Positions 1 to 10,623 of a DNA stretch of 64,000 nt are shown piece after piece. Made by a program: the position numbers and the translations under genes. The notes under the pieces are model-generated. The model saw only the letters and a program-made list of their open reading frames with translations. It made no database searches and was not told the origin of the DNA. This stretch comes from Campanula takesimana. Lineage: Eukaryota > Streptophyta > Magnoliopsida > Asterales > Campanulaceae. How positions within the stretch are numbered: the first letter of the stretch is position 1; each line of letters starts with the position of its first letter. The stretch lies in assembly GCA_026119855.1 (NCBI GenBank), contig JAOWBW010000036.1, positions 2,108,001 through 2,172,000 on the forward strand. Direction: 5' to 3'.

Positions 1-1430
1 CATGTGTAGAAGCAAAATTAACAAGAAGATCATTCCATTCAATTGAAAGAAATAGTGAACCACTTGAATTGTTTCACACGGACTTATGTGACTTCAAATC
101 AACACAATCACGTGGTGGCAATAAGTACTTTATGACTTTTGTAGATGATGGCACAAAATTTTGTTAAGTGTATCTTCTCAAAAGTAAAGATGAAGCTATA
201 GAGAAGTTTATTCTTTATAAAAATGAAGTTGAGAATCAATTAAACTAGAAAATTAAGGTGTTAAGAAGTGATAGATGCGGTGAATATGAATCTCCATTTG
301 AAGCAATTTTGTGCTCAAAATGGAATTATACATTCAACCTCCGCACCTTTTACACCCCAACAAAACGGTGTTGCCGAAAGGAAAAATCGGACATTAAAAG
401 AAATGATGAACGCAATGTTAATAAGTTCGGGACTACCGGAGAACATGTGGGGATAAGCCGTGTTGTCGGCTAACTACGTGTTAAATAGAATACCCCGAAA
501 GAAACAAGACAAAACCCCTTATGAACTATGGCATGGAAGACTACCAAGTTACAAACACTTGCGAGTGTGGGGGTGTCTTGCAAAGGTAGCCGTACCTCCA
601 CCTAAAAAGGTGAAAATTGGGCCGAAAACTATTGATTGCATATTTATTGGGTATACACATAATAGTAGTGCTTATAAATTTCTTGTGTATGATTCAAAAA
701 TTGAAGATATACACAAGAATACTATAATGGAATCTATAAACGTGTCTTTCTTTGAGAATATATTCCCGTGTAAGTCAAGAAATGAGGCAAGCTCACCGAC
801 TAGGGTTATAGATTCAATAGAAGAAGAAAACGTACAAGAAGAAGAAGAAGAGGTGGAACCTCGACGGAGCAAAAGAGCTAGGGTTGAAAAATCCTTTGGT
901 CCGGAATTTCTAACCTATATGGTAGAAAGTGAACCACAAAGTTATAAAGAAGCCGTTAGCTCTTCGGAAGGACCTTTGTGGAAGGAAGCAATTAAAAGTG
1001 AAATTGATTCTATTTTGCAAAATCACACTTGGGAATTAGTGGATCTTCCTCCGGGAAGTAAACCACTAGGATATAAGTGGATTTTTAAAAGAAAAATAAA
1101 AGCGGACAGAACAATTGACAAGTATAAGGCCCGTCTTGTGATTAAAGGTTATAGACAAAAACAAGGCCTAGACTATTTTGATACATATTCTCCCGTCACA
1201 AGAATAACATCAATAAGAGTTGTACTTGCAATTGCCGCTTTGAGAAATCTTGAAATACATCAAATGGATGTAAAAACGGCTTTTCTAAATGGAGATTTAG
1301 AAGAAGAAATTTACATAGAACAACCCGAGGAGTTTGTTGCACATGGACAAGAGAACAAGGTGTGCAAGTTAGTAAAGTCATTATATGGCTTAAAACAAGC
1401 ACCAAAACAATGGCATCAAAAGTTTGATAA
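1..1430 (+). pseudogene. pol: Element A pol, integrase core and start of RT (broken)
   Basis: The integrase core is recognisable: HTDLCD (first Asp) near position 90, LRSDRCGEYES (second Asp) near 260 and QNGVAERKNRTL (Glu) near 360-400. It is followed by the copia linker YELWHGRLPSYKHLRVWGC and by RT with QMDVKTAFLNGDL near 1260-1290 and SLYGLKQAP near 1380. Visible lesions are in-frame TAA near 163, TAG near 246, a frameshift near 290-300 between the second Asp and the Glu, and TAA at 454-456. From 457 the frame is open until element B interrupts it. The 5' part of the gene (gag, protease, integrase zinc finger) is outside the window. Confidence 0.9.
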
Positions 1431-2899
1431 TGTTGGGTTTCGGAGTAACATGCGCAGCGGAATTAAGCATTTAAAATTTAATGAAACCCAAAGCCCATAG
1501 ATCCATTCATATGATTAAGTCAAATACAATAATATGAATACTAGAATACTAACCCTTGATGCCTTTGATTTTGAAACCTTGAATTCGATGGAGGCTTGAA
1601 ACCTTGATCACGAACATAGTAAGAATCACGAAATTTGAAGATGATAAGTTTCACCCTCTAGCGGTATCCACACCACGAACGAATATCAAGAACACTTGAT
1701 CTTGGTTGCTAGACCAAAATTGTGAAACACGTTTTCACAATTAATATGAACTATATGGAATATTATTTGTGTATTATTTTGTTCTTCAATCTAGGATATC
1801 TTAGAACAAAATAAAACTCTCTCAAACTATTTGGAGACTTGCACAAAAGCTTGGTCAATATTCAGGCCGAATTTTGGTGTTTATATACAAGTAAGACCTA
1901 TTCCAAATAGGAAACTTGTGTTTAAACCCATCCAAAATTCTTTTCCAAATCAAATTAGGAAATCTGTCCCGACATTCTTGTGCGGCCGCCCAAAACTAGC
2001 TGTGCGGTCGCCCATCCCAGTTTGTGCGGTCGAATAACATGGTTCAGAAGGCCATAATTTTCAAAATTCCTCCAAAGTCCTTCGACCAAATATTCCAATA
2101 TAGTCCTTATTTAAGATTCGTTCTATTGTGTGTGACCCTCAAGGATTACACTAAGTTGGCAATGGGTTCAAACATGAAACCATAAGATATGATTAGGTTC
2201 TAGCAAACCGTCATACCTACCCAAATAGTATAACTAGATACAAGTTCGCATTCCTTTTAGAACATGTCATAATCCCTTTGTCCACGATGTCATTGAACAC
2301 AAGTCATGGTCAATAAGTCAACTTGTATTGTTCAATACTTTCTCGATTCCGAATATGTTGATAATCCAAATGACATTGATCCAATCAATCCATTTGAGTT
2401 TGGCCAAACATTTCACCAACATCATTCTTTCGAGGGGCCCAAGCTTGACATCTCTCCGAAGAAGGACAAATCCAATTAGCTTATTATTCTTCCCTACGTG
2501 AATCCGATTATGCCAATCATACCCTTTATAATTACCGTGTTAAGGCAGCGTTTGAATATGTCAAACATAATCTTCATCAAGTAGAAGACTATAATAACTT
2601 CATGTCTAAGGATTCAAATTACATAACTAATATGAGATTTATATATGACATAGACCATGACACAAATCTCATACAGCGGGTCATGTCCAGTACCTTGTTC
2701 CAAACAAGTACCTATAAATCAAACATGATCATCCCATGATCATTTAGCCTTTATACTAGTGCTTAACAAGCTCTAGGGACGAAGATTATTATAAGCAAAC
2801 ATGATCAACAATAATAATCTTATTATCTCTTTATCATCATGAATAAAATGATAACTTATACAACGTTTAACAAACGTGCCTAGGGCACCAACACCAACA
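1431..2899 (-). repeat. Element B 3' LTR (1469 bp)
   Basis: It matches the right LTR at 7981 along its length, starts TGTTGGGTTTCGG and ends CCAACA. A minus-strand TATA-like TATATAAA lies at 1880-1887. About 92-150 bp upstream of it (1979-2033) are three TGTGCGG(T/C)CG units. The main visible length difference from the right LTR (17 bp) is in that unit array. Confidence 0.93.
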
Positions 2900-2911
2900 A
2901 TCTCCCACTTG
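2900..2911 (-). other. Element B polypurine tract
   Basis: On the minus strand this reads AAGTGGGAGAT, directly abutting the 3' LTR. This is the usual copia plus-strand primer position, and D and G carry the same or a similar tract in the same place. Confidence 0.85.
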
Positions 2912-5900
2912 CCCTAGGCCCAATCTCTAGGTATCCAATACACATGGACCAAACATGACCATCATATTTAGCTTGTGGAAGTTCCTTTGTTAGCGTGTCC
3001 GCAACGTTATCATTAGTTGGCACTTTGCATATATTTACGTCTCCCTTATCAACGTTATCAAACAGTTTCCATCACAGCATCCAATGCAGCAATATACTTA
3101 GTTTTAGTCGTAGAATTAGTGACTGTACTTTGCTTGGAACCATTCCAACTTACAGTTCCACTATTTGACATATGCACAAAACCTGATTGCGATCTATTAT
3201 CATCTTTGTTGGTTTGGAAGCATGCATCCGAGATCATCTTCCATACCTTCATAGACCATAAACGAATCTTTAGTCCTTCTAAAGTACTTAAAGAATCACT
3301 CTCATAGCCATCCAGTGAATCTCACCGGTGTCGGATTGATATCTACTCGTCATGCTCCATGCATTAGATATATCCGGCTTAGTACTTATCATGGCATCAT
3401 GGATCCAATTGCCGAAGCGAATGGCATCTCATTCATTTTCTCATGCTCATCTTTTGTCTTTAGGACATTGAGTCTTGCTTAGAGAAACTCCATGTAACAC
3501 TGACAAATGTCCTCTCTTAGAATTTTCCTTGCGGAATATTCTTATGACTTTGTCAATGTATGTACATTGGCTTTAAACCATTTAGCTTCCTTGATCTATC
3601 TCTATATATCTTAATGCCAATGACTTATGCGACTTCATCCATATTCTTCATTGCGAAACACTTTCTTAACCAAATCTTTATAGATTAAAGTGTAGGAATG
3701 TCGTTTCCAATGAGCAATATGTCATCCACATATTAGATAAGGAATAGCACCATGCTCCCACTAATCTTCTCGTATATACAAGATTCATCTTCGTTCTTGA
3801 TCAAGCCAAACTTTATGACTTATCAAAACGGAGATTCCAACTCCCAAAAGCTTGCTTCAATCCATCCAATGAATCTTTGCAACTTTCATACCTTTTAGAA
3901 TTTTCTTGACTATCAAAACCTTTAGGTTGTATCCAATACATCCTTAAGTGAGTTCCCGTTGAGGAACGCTTGTTTTGACATCATTTTATCAAATTTCATA
4001 TTCCAAATATGAACATGTGACTATGAAAATTCTAATAAGTTTTTTGATACCCATGTAAGTTTTTCTCCAAGAAAAGTCATTCATCACCTTTGGTTTGTAC
4101 ACCTTAGGTTAGAATGATCAAGTTCCAAACTTGATTATTATACATGAATTGCCTCTTAGAATTTATGACTCCAAGCCATTAATCTAAATGTGGAGTTGAT
4201 ATTGCATCTTTGATAGGTGGTAAATACTTCATTCCAAATGAACTTTACCTCAATACTTTCTATTTTGAAATATCCAATATTTCTTCTAATAGATTGTATT
4301 TTATCATGTGGGCAAGTACTTGTATATCTTGAACGGATTTTCACAACTCCTTGTGAAAACTTGTCCAACTTCCATCATAGGTTAAATACTATTTTTTGGG
4401 TCTCGAACCATTCGAGATATGTTTTACTCCCACTGATTCTTTTAGAGATAAACCTTTTATCTAGAAAAGTATCATCATAAGCAACAAACCATTTGTTTCT
4501 TATGAGTAAAATTTTATCCTCAAGTTTCCTTAGGATATCCCATGAAAATATATTTATTAGATTTAAATGTGAGTGTGTCCCAGACAACTCCTTTCCAAAA
4601 GGTCTCACCATCTTAAATCTTTATGAAAGACAAACCCAGTTTTTCTTTCATCTTTTAACCTCTTTTGATGGAAATCAAATTAGTGTAATCATAGAGGTTT
4701 CAAATACATAAACCCCAAAACAAATAATGGAAGATCATTCTGACATTGTCATCTAATGAACCATACCAAACAAGGTTCTTATACTTCCATGTAGACACAT
4801 CATTTAGAATGATGTTCTTAGTGAAGTTAATTTGTGAAACCATTTCACAACTTTAATGATGACTGTCAAATTCTTGGTTTAATTATTCATCATCATGATT
4901 GAATCAGAATCTTTGAACAGTTTTACCATGTCCGACCAAAATTCTCTTTTACCATTGCTACTTAATGCACCATATACATGGACATGTATTAGGTCAAGTA
5001 AGATATTAGCCTTTTACTATTCATAATAAAAGATGTTTTGGTCCAAGTAAATGAGATTTGCATAAATCATGTGATTCCAAATCATATGACTTAAAACTCC
5101 GTCCCATGGAATTTTAGATATGTATTTCTCATTTATTTGATCAAAACAATAATGCATAAAGAATTTTAATTAGTTATGTTATAGCCTTTATTACTTTGTT
5201 CTTCAAGATTTAGGATATAAGATTTATTTATATGATAACACATTGAAGTAAATCATAATAAATAAAGCACCTTTCTTATTCCAAATAAGAAATAAATATC
5301 CTTCATTATCTTATAAAAAAATAATATTTTTCTACTTCATGAGTAAAGTCACTTTACAAGTGTTCTACGAAAAATTCTGCAACCATTGCATCATTACCAT
5401 TCGTAGGTCAAACTTTACTATAAGTAGTCTTTCAATTTACTAATTATTGCACATTTATACAAATGTGGGATCCATATCCGGTATCCAATACCCAATAATT
5501 AAAGTTAGAAAGATTAATTTATAACATAAATATCCTGAGTGGAAGTCCTACTACCATTCCTTTTGTTGATCGTCCAAAATCTTGACTACAATTCTAAATG
5601 GTCAATCCAATTGCCATTTTACCAAACTGCATCAATTAGAGTTATTATTTTAACCATAATTATTTCCTTTAGGTTTGACAATGCTTGTCTTACCTTTCTT
5701 TTGGCACTTGGCCCCTTTCCATCATGAACCATGAGCACTGGAGAATCCATTCTCCACCATCTTCATCTCCACAGTTTTAGCATGTTAATGCAACTCGGAG
5801 AGATTCTTTATTCATTCCATGTATGTTATAGTTCATCACAAAGTGATTATAACTTTTGGACAATGAATCAAGAATGAGATCCGTTGCTTGCTCCAATCCA

Positions 5901-7100
5901 ATTGGACAACCAAGTTTCTCAAGATGCTCTACGTAGCCTTTATCTTAAGCATGTGAGGTTCCACTTATTGCCCTTTACTCCTTTTGCAAGAAGTGAATGC
6001 AATAATGGTTTTATACCTTTCTTGCCTAGATTGCTCTTTGAAAAATGAAACTCAACTCCACGCCTATCTAATAGGCTTCCACAAGTTCCAAACTTTTTTG
6101 GAGTTTTGAGTTCATAGTTACGAGCATGAGACAACTCACATCCTTAGAAACATACTCATGTCTCTTGTGATTGTCTTTCTCTGGCATTGGGTTCTTTAGG
6201 AATAGGCCCATCAAGAATGTACAACACATCTTCTTGCCTTAGAACGATTCTTAGGCTCAGGATCCAATCCATGAAGTTTGTACCATTCTCTTGAAGCATT
6301 ATCCTTATCAAGGATTAATCGCAACGATTTTAGTTGTCATCTACAACCAATGCAAAATTTCCAAAATTTTACAAGTACCAATCTCATTAAAGAGATAAAT
6401 AATGTATTTTCCAAAAATACTCCCACTAAATTATATAACATTCTTATACATCCAATGTATAATATAATTTAAATGGGCTAAGATCCAACTTTAATTTGAT
6501 TTCAAGTCCGCTATGGCGGATTACACAAAACCAAATTAATTAGGTAGACAACCCTGTCAATCATATTCAATATGACTCTTAGATCATTTTTCTGAGATTC
6601 TTTTAAATTGGGCTAAGATCCAACTTTAATTTAATTTCAAGTACGCTTTGGCGTACCCGCTCAAAATCAAATTAATTAGGTAGACAATTTCTTGTCAATC
6701 AAATCCAATATGATTCTTAGGGATCCAATTTCAAAAGCATGTTTAATCTCATCTTTGCCTAGGCCCAAAACTGTTTTGACGCCTTGTTAAGTCCAACCAT
6801 TTTAAACGTATAGTTAATGTGCCTCGCTAGGACGTGCCCACATTATCTATCTTGCTCATACACGAATAAAATTAATGCACCTCGCTAGGGCGAAAACTAC
6901 ATTAAAATCACCCATGTACTAACAAGTGTCTTAATCATGGCATGGCAAAAGGGACTTAAAACTTTCTTTGAAGGTTCATCACATGTAGCATACAACACAT
7001 TTATGAGCACACAAGATAAACATGTTACGCATCAAGTTTATCCACTAAATTAATAATCATTAATTTAAGCATAATATTTATGTGTCATTAGTTTCCCTAT
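2912..7100 (-). pseudogene. pol: Element B degenerate gag-pol interior
   Basis: No long ORF survives, but pieces of copia pol can be read on the minus strand. RNase H is at about 3058-3252 (SDACFQTNKDDNRSQSGFV and a SKQST motif; compare G at 17548-18036). RT homology with G covers about 3300-4000. The end of the integrase/linker is at about 4375-4611, recognisable as the 'VA.D.TFLDK.FISK' block. All are riddled with stops and frameshifts. Left of about 6000 on the plus strand the alignment to copia becomes faint; gag is not identifiable. Element D has a homologous interior with comparable decay. Confidence 0.75.
6473..6720. repeat. Tandem duplication with an internal hairpin in element B
   Basis: Two roughly 135-bp units begin with gggctaagatccaacttta (first near 6474, second near 6609). 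Each contains a short hairpin. Unit 1 is TCCGC-TATG-GCGGA at 6507-6520 and unit 2 is GTACGC-TTTG-GCGTAC at 6641-6656. The arms differ in matching, compensating positions. The region is noncoding, toward the element's 5' side. Confidence 0.7.
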
Positions 7101-7540
7101 AATTATGAGGATGAGACTATTTGAACTTTGGTCATCATCTCCAAATCAAGACAACAAGAAGTGCGGCCGAACTAAGCCATTGGCAACCACAATTCCGCAC
7201 TAATTCAAGAAACCAAGAAAGTAGTCCATGTGGCCAAAACTAAGCAATAGATGGTCTCGATGAACGTAGGCCAATTGCATCCACAATTCCACATGGATCT
7301 CCAATCATTGAATCAAGAACTTTGTTTCTCAATTTTAGAAATTATGAACTCTTCATAATTCTAACTTCGTTTTATCTTTGAAACTTTGATTGCAATCAAG
7401 TTTGGGAAACACAATCTCGATGAATGTAGATTAGCCATCCAAACCTTAAATCGATCTCAGAATCAAACGATTAAAACAAATAGGAATTCAAACCAACTAA
7501 ATCCACCCCGCGACCCAAAAAGAACCCCAGCCCAGACCAG

Positions 7541-7684
7541 AAGGTCCGGCCGGGGCCTTACTTTGGTCCGGTCGGACCTACCTTTAAATTCCAGCTTCTG
7601 ACCATCACTGTGTGGCCACCCAATAAAGACTGTGTGGTCGCCCAAACATGTGCGGCCGCCCACGTTTTTCTGTGCGGTCGCACA
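7541..7684. repeat. Palindrome cluster in element B 5' untranslated region
   Basis: The cluster includes GGTCCGGTCGGACC at 7565-7578 (arms GGTC/GACC around CGGTCG) and TGTGCGGTCGCACA at 7671-7684. Imperfect units occur at 7541-7560, 7631-7642 and 7650-7662. The same CGGTCG core occurs in the LTRs of B, C, D, G and I with other arms. Confidence 0.75.
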
Positions 7685-7967
7685 GTAGCATCAGAATGAT
7701 TTTTAGAGTTCGAAAATTTGTCTCAAAACCGTTTTCCCCGATTATTAAAACTTTGATCCAATCAAAAATTAATAATCAAACAATTCAGAATCCAACATAA
7801 TTTTTAGTGCGATTCAATAGTGCAATTAAAGTTGTAAAACAATAAACCACATAGAATCATATAATACATAAACATCATATAATCCAATATTCATATCATG
7901 CTAGGCATACAAAAAATTTATATACACACAACATGATCTAAGAATTGAAATAATCAACATGAACGGG

Positions 7968-7979
7968 GCTCTGATACCA
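7968..7979 (-). other. Element B primer binding site
   Basis: The minus strand reads TGGTATCAGAGC, the standard plant copia primer site complementary to the 3' end of initiator tRNA-Met. It is separated from the 5' LTR by one base. It fixes the element's orientation. Confidence 0.93.
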
Positions 7980-7980
7980 C

Positions 7981-9466
7981 TGTTGGGTTTCGGAGTAACA
8001 TGCGCAGCGGAATTAAGCATTTAAAATTTAATGAAACCCAAAGCCTATAGATCCATTCATATGATTAAGTCAAATACAATAATATGAATACTAGAATACT
8101 AACCCTTGATGCCTTTGATTTTGCAACCTTGAATTCGATGGAGGCTTGAAACCTTGATCACGAACATAGTAAGAATCACGAACTTTGAAGATGATAAGTT
8201 TCACCCTCTAGCGGTATCCACACCACGAACGAATATCAAGAACACTTGATCTTGGTTGCTAGACCAAAATTTTGAAACACGTTTTCACAATTAATATAAA
8301 CTATATGGAATATTATTTGTGTATTATTTTGTTCTCAATCTAGGATATTTTAGAACAAAATAAAACTCTCTCAAACTCTTTGGAGACTTGCACAAAAGCT
8401 TGGTCAATATTCTGGCCGAATTTTGGTGTTTATATACAAGTAAGACCTATTCCAAATAGGAAACTTGTGTTTAAACCCGTCCAAAATTCTTTTCCAAATC
8501 AAATTAGGAAATTTGTCCTGACATTCTTGTGCGGCCGCCCAAAACTAGCTATGCGGTCGCCCAAAAACTGTGCGGTCGCCCAGCTCAGTTTGTGCGGTCG
8601 CACAACATGGTTCAGAAGGCCATAATTTCCAAAATTCCTCCAAAGTCATTCGACCCAATATTCCAATATAGTCCTTATTTAAGATTCATTCTATTGTGTG
8701 TGACCCTCTAGGATTACACTAAATTGGCAATGGGTTCAAACATGAAACCATAAGATATGATTAGGTTCTAGCAAACCGTCATACCTACCCAAATAGTATA
8801 ACTAGATACAAGTTCGCATTCCTTTAGAACATGTCATAATCCCTTTGTCCACGATGTCATTGAACACAAGTCATGGCCAATAAGTCAACTTGTATTGTTC
8901 AATACTTTCTCGATTCCGAATATGTTGATAATCCAAATGACATTGATCCAATCAATCCATTTGAGTTTGGCCAAACATTTCACTAACATCATTCCTTCGA
9001 GGGGCCCAAGCTTGACATCTCTCCGAAGAAGGACAAATCCAATTTGCTTATTATTCTTCCCTACGTGAATCCGATTATGCCAATCATACCCTTTATAACT
9101 ACCGTGTTAAGGCAGCGTTTGAATATGTCAAACATAATCTTCATCAAGTGGAAGACTATAATAACTTTATGTCTAAAGATTCAAATGACATAACTAATAT
9201 GAGATTTATATATGACATAGACCATGACACAAATCTCATACAGCGGGTCATGTCCAGTACCTTGTTCCAAACAAGTACCTATAAATCTAACATGATCATC
9301 CCATGATCATTTAGCCTTTATACTAGTGCTTAACAAGCTCTAGGGACGAAGATTATTATATGCAAACATGATCAACAATAATAATCTTATTATCTCTTTA
9401 TCATCATGAATAAAATGATAGCTTATACAACGTTTAACAAACGTGCCTAGGGCACCAACACCAACA
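7981..9466 (-). repeat. Element B 5' LTR (1486 bp)
   Basis: TG...CA repeat matching 1431-2899. A minus-strand TATA-like box lies at 8430-8437. Upstream of it are four CGG(T/C)CG units at 8529-8604, of which TGTGCGGTCGCACA at 8591-8604 is a perfect-arm palindrome. It is followed directly by the duplicated gataa, after which element A resumes in frame. Confidence 0.93.
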
Positions 9467-10456
9467 GATAACGCCATGATGCAAAGTGGATTTAAAATAA
9501 ATGAATGTGACAAATGTGTCTATACTAAAACCATTGAAAATGGCTATGTCATTTTGTGTCTTTATGTAGACGACATGCTTATCATTGGGAGTAATGATAA
9601 GATGATTAAATCCACCAAAGACATGTTGAATTCAAAATTTGACATGAAGGATTTGGGCGTTGCGGACGTAATCCTTGGAGTTAAAATTTCTAGAATATCC
9701 AATGGACTTGTATTAAGTCAAACTCAATATGTGGATAAAATTCTTGAGAAATTTAGTAAGGATGACAATGGAATTGCAAGTACTCCGTTTGACTGAAATC
9801 TTCATCTTTCAAATAATAGAGAAGACCTGGTGTCTCAATTAGAGTACTCAAGAATTATTGGAAGTCTAATGTACTTGATGAGTTTTACTCGGTCGGATAT
9901 TGCTTATGCTGTTAGCAAACTGAGCCGGTATACTAGTAATCCTGGAACAAATCAGTGGAAGGGTATAGTAAGAGTACTAAAGTACTTGAGATATACTCGT
10001 GATTTTGGATTACACTACTATAGACATCCAGCGGTGATAGAAGGATATAGTGATGCTAATTGGATATCAGATATCAAAGACTCAAGGTCTACGAGCGGAT
10101 ATGTATTCACATTGGCAGGTGCATCTATATCATGGAAATCTTCTAAGCAAACTGTTATAGCTAGATCAACCATGGAATCTGAGTTTATAGCATTAGATAA
10201 ATGTGGTGAGGAAGCCGAATGGCTACGCCAATTTCTAGAAGATATTCCAAAATGGGATAAACCTGTGCCAGCAATTTGTATACATTGCGATAGACAATTT
10301 GCAATTGGTAGGGCACAAAATCATATGTATAATGGTAAGTCTAGACATATACGTTGGCGACATAATACCATTAAGCAACTAATTGCAACTGGTACCATAT
10401 CTATTGACTATGTAAAGTCAAAAGATAATTTGGCGGATCAGCTAACCAAAGGGTGA
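9467..10456 (+). pseudogene. pol: Element A pol, RT C-terminal half and RNase H
   Basis: The frame continues from the sequence interrupted at 1430. The RT catalytic block LYVDDMLIIG is near 9560-9590. A stop (TGA) at 9794-9796 follows STPFD. RT thumb and RNase H follow: SRIIGSLMYL, the RNase H motifs EGYSDANW (near 10045) and TMESEFIALD (near 10170), then CIHCDRQFAIG near 10280. In most copia proteins the last motif reads CDN, so the Asn-to-Arg change there is odd. The frame ends in ADQLTKG and a TGA at 10454-10456, earlier than the usual C-terminus. A relative of the usual tail is faintly readable after the stop. Confidence 0.9.
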
Positions 10457-10623
10457 AGTAAAGAAGTGGTTTCAAAGTTGACATTGGAATGAGATTAAAG
10501 CCTCTTGAAAGTTAAACACAGCGGAAAACCCAACCTAGTTGACTGGAGATCCCAAGATATAAGTTTAAAAGGGACAACCTAACTTAACTGTTAAAAGACT
10601 TGTAGCGTCACTGTGGGGGTTAC
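10457..10623 (+). other. Element A 3' untranslated region, first part
   Basis: Sequence between the pol stop and the C insertion. It joins without a gap to 57002 when C and D are removed (…gggggttac | cccataccc…). No ORF or other signal was seen. Confidence 0.75.

Larger units (their letters stand above)
1431..9466 (-). mobile_element. Element B: Ty1/copia LTR retrotransposon, complete but coding-dead
   Basis: It is bounded by TG...CA LTRs (1431-2899 and 7981-9466) and flanked by the 5-bp duplication gataa at 1426-1430 and 9467-9471. Orientation is minus: the primer-site complement (gctctgatacca) sits just left of the right LTR, and the purine tract (complement of atctcccactt) just right of the left LTR. 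The 5.1-kb interior resembles an Angela/Tork-type copia pol on the minus strand but holds no long ORF. The LTRs are very similar over their length, so the insertion looks much younger than the coding decay. That fits a non-autonomous family moved in trans. Confidence 0.93.

Noticed and set aside
7386..7663. Paired sense/antisense ORFs (71 and 66 codons) in B's leader
   Set aside because: They span the GC-rich palindrome cluster, where stop codons are rare by composition; no homologous frame in D.
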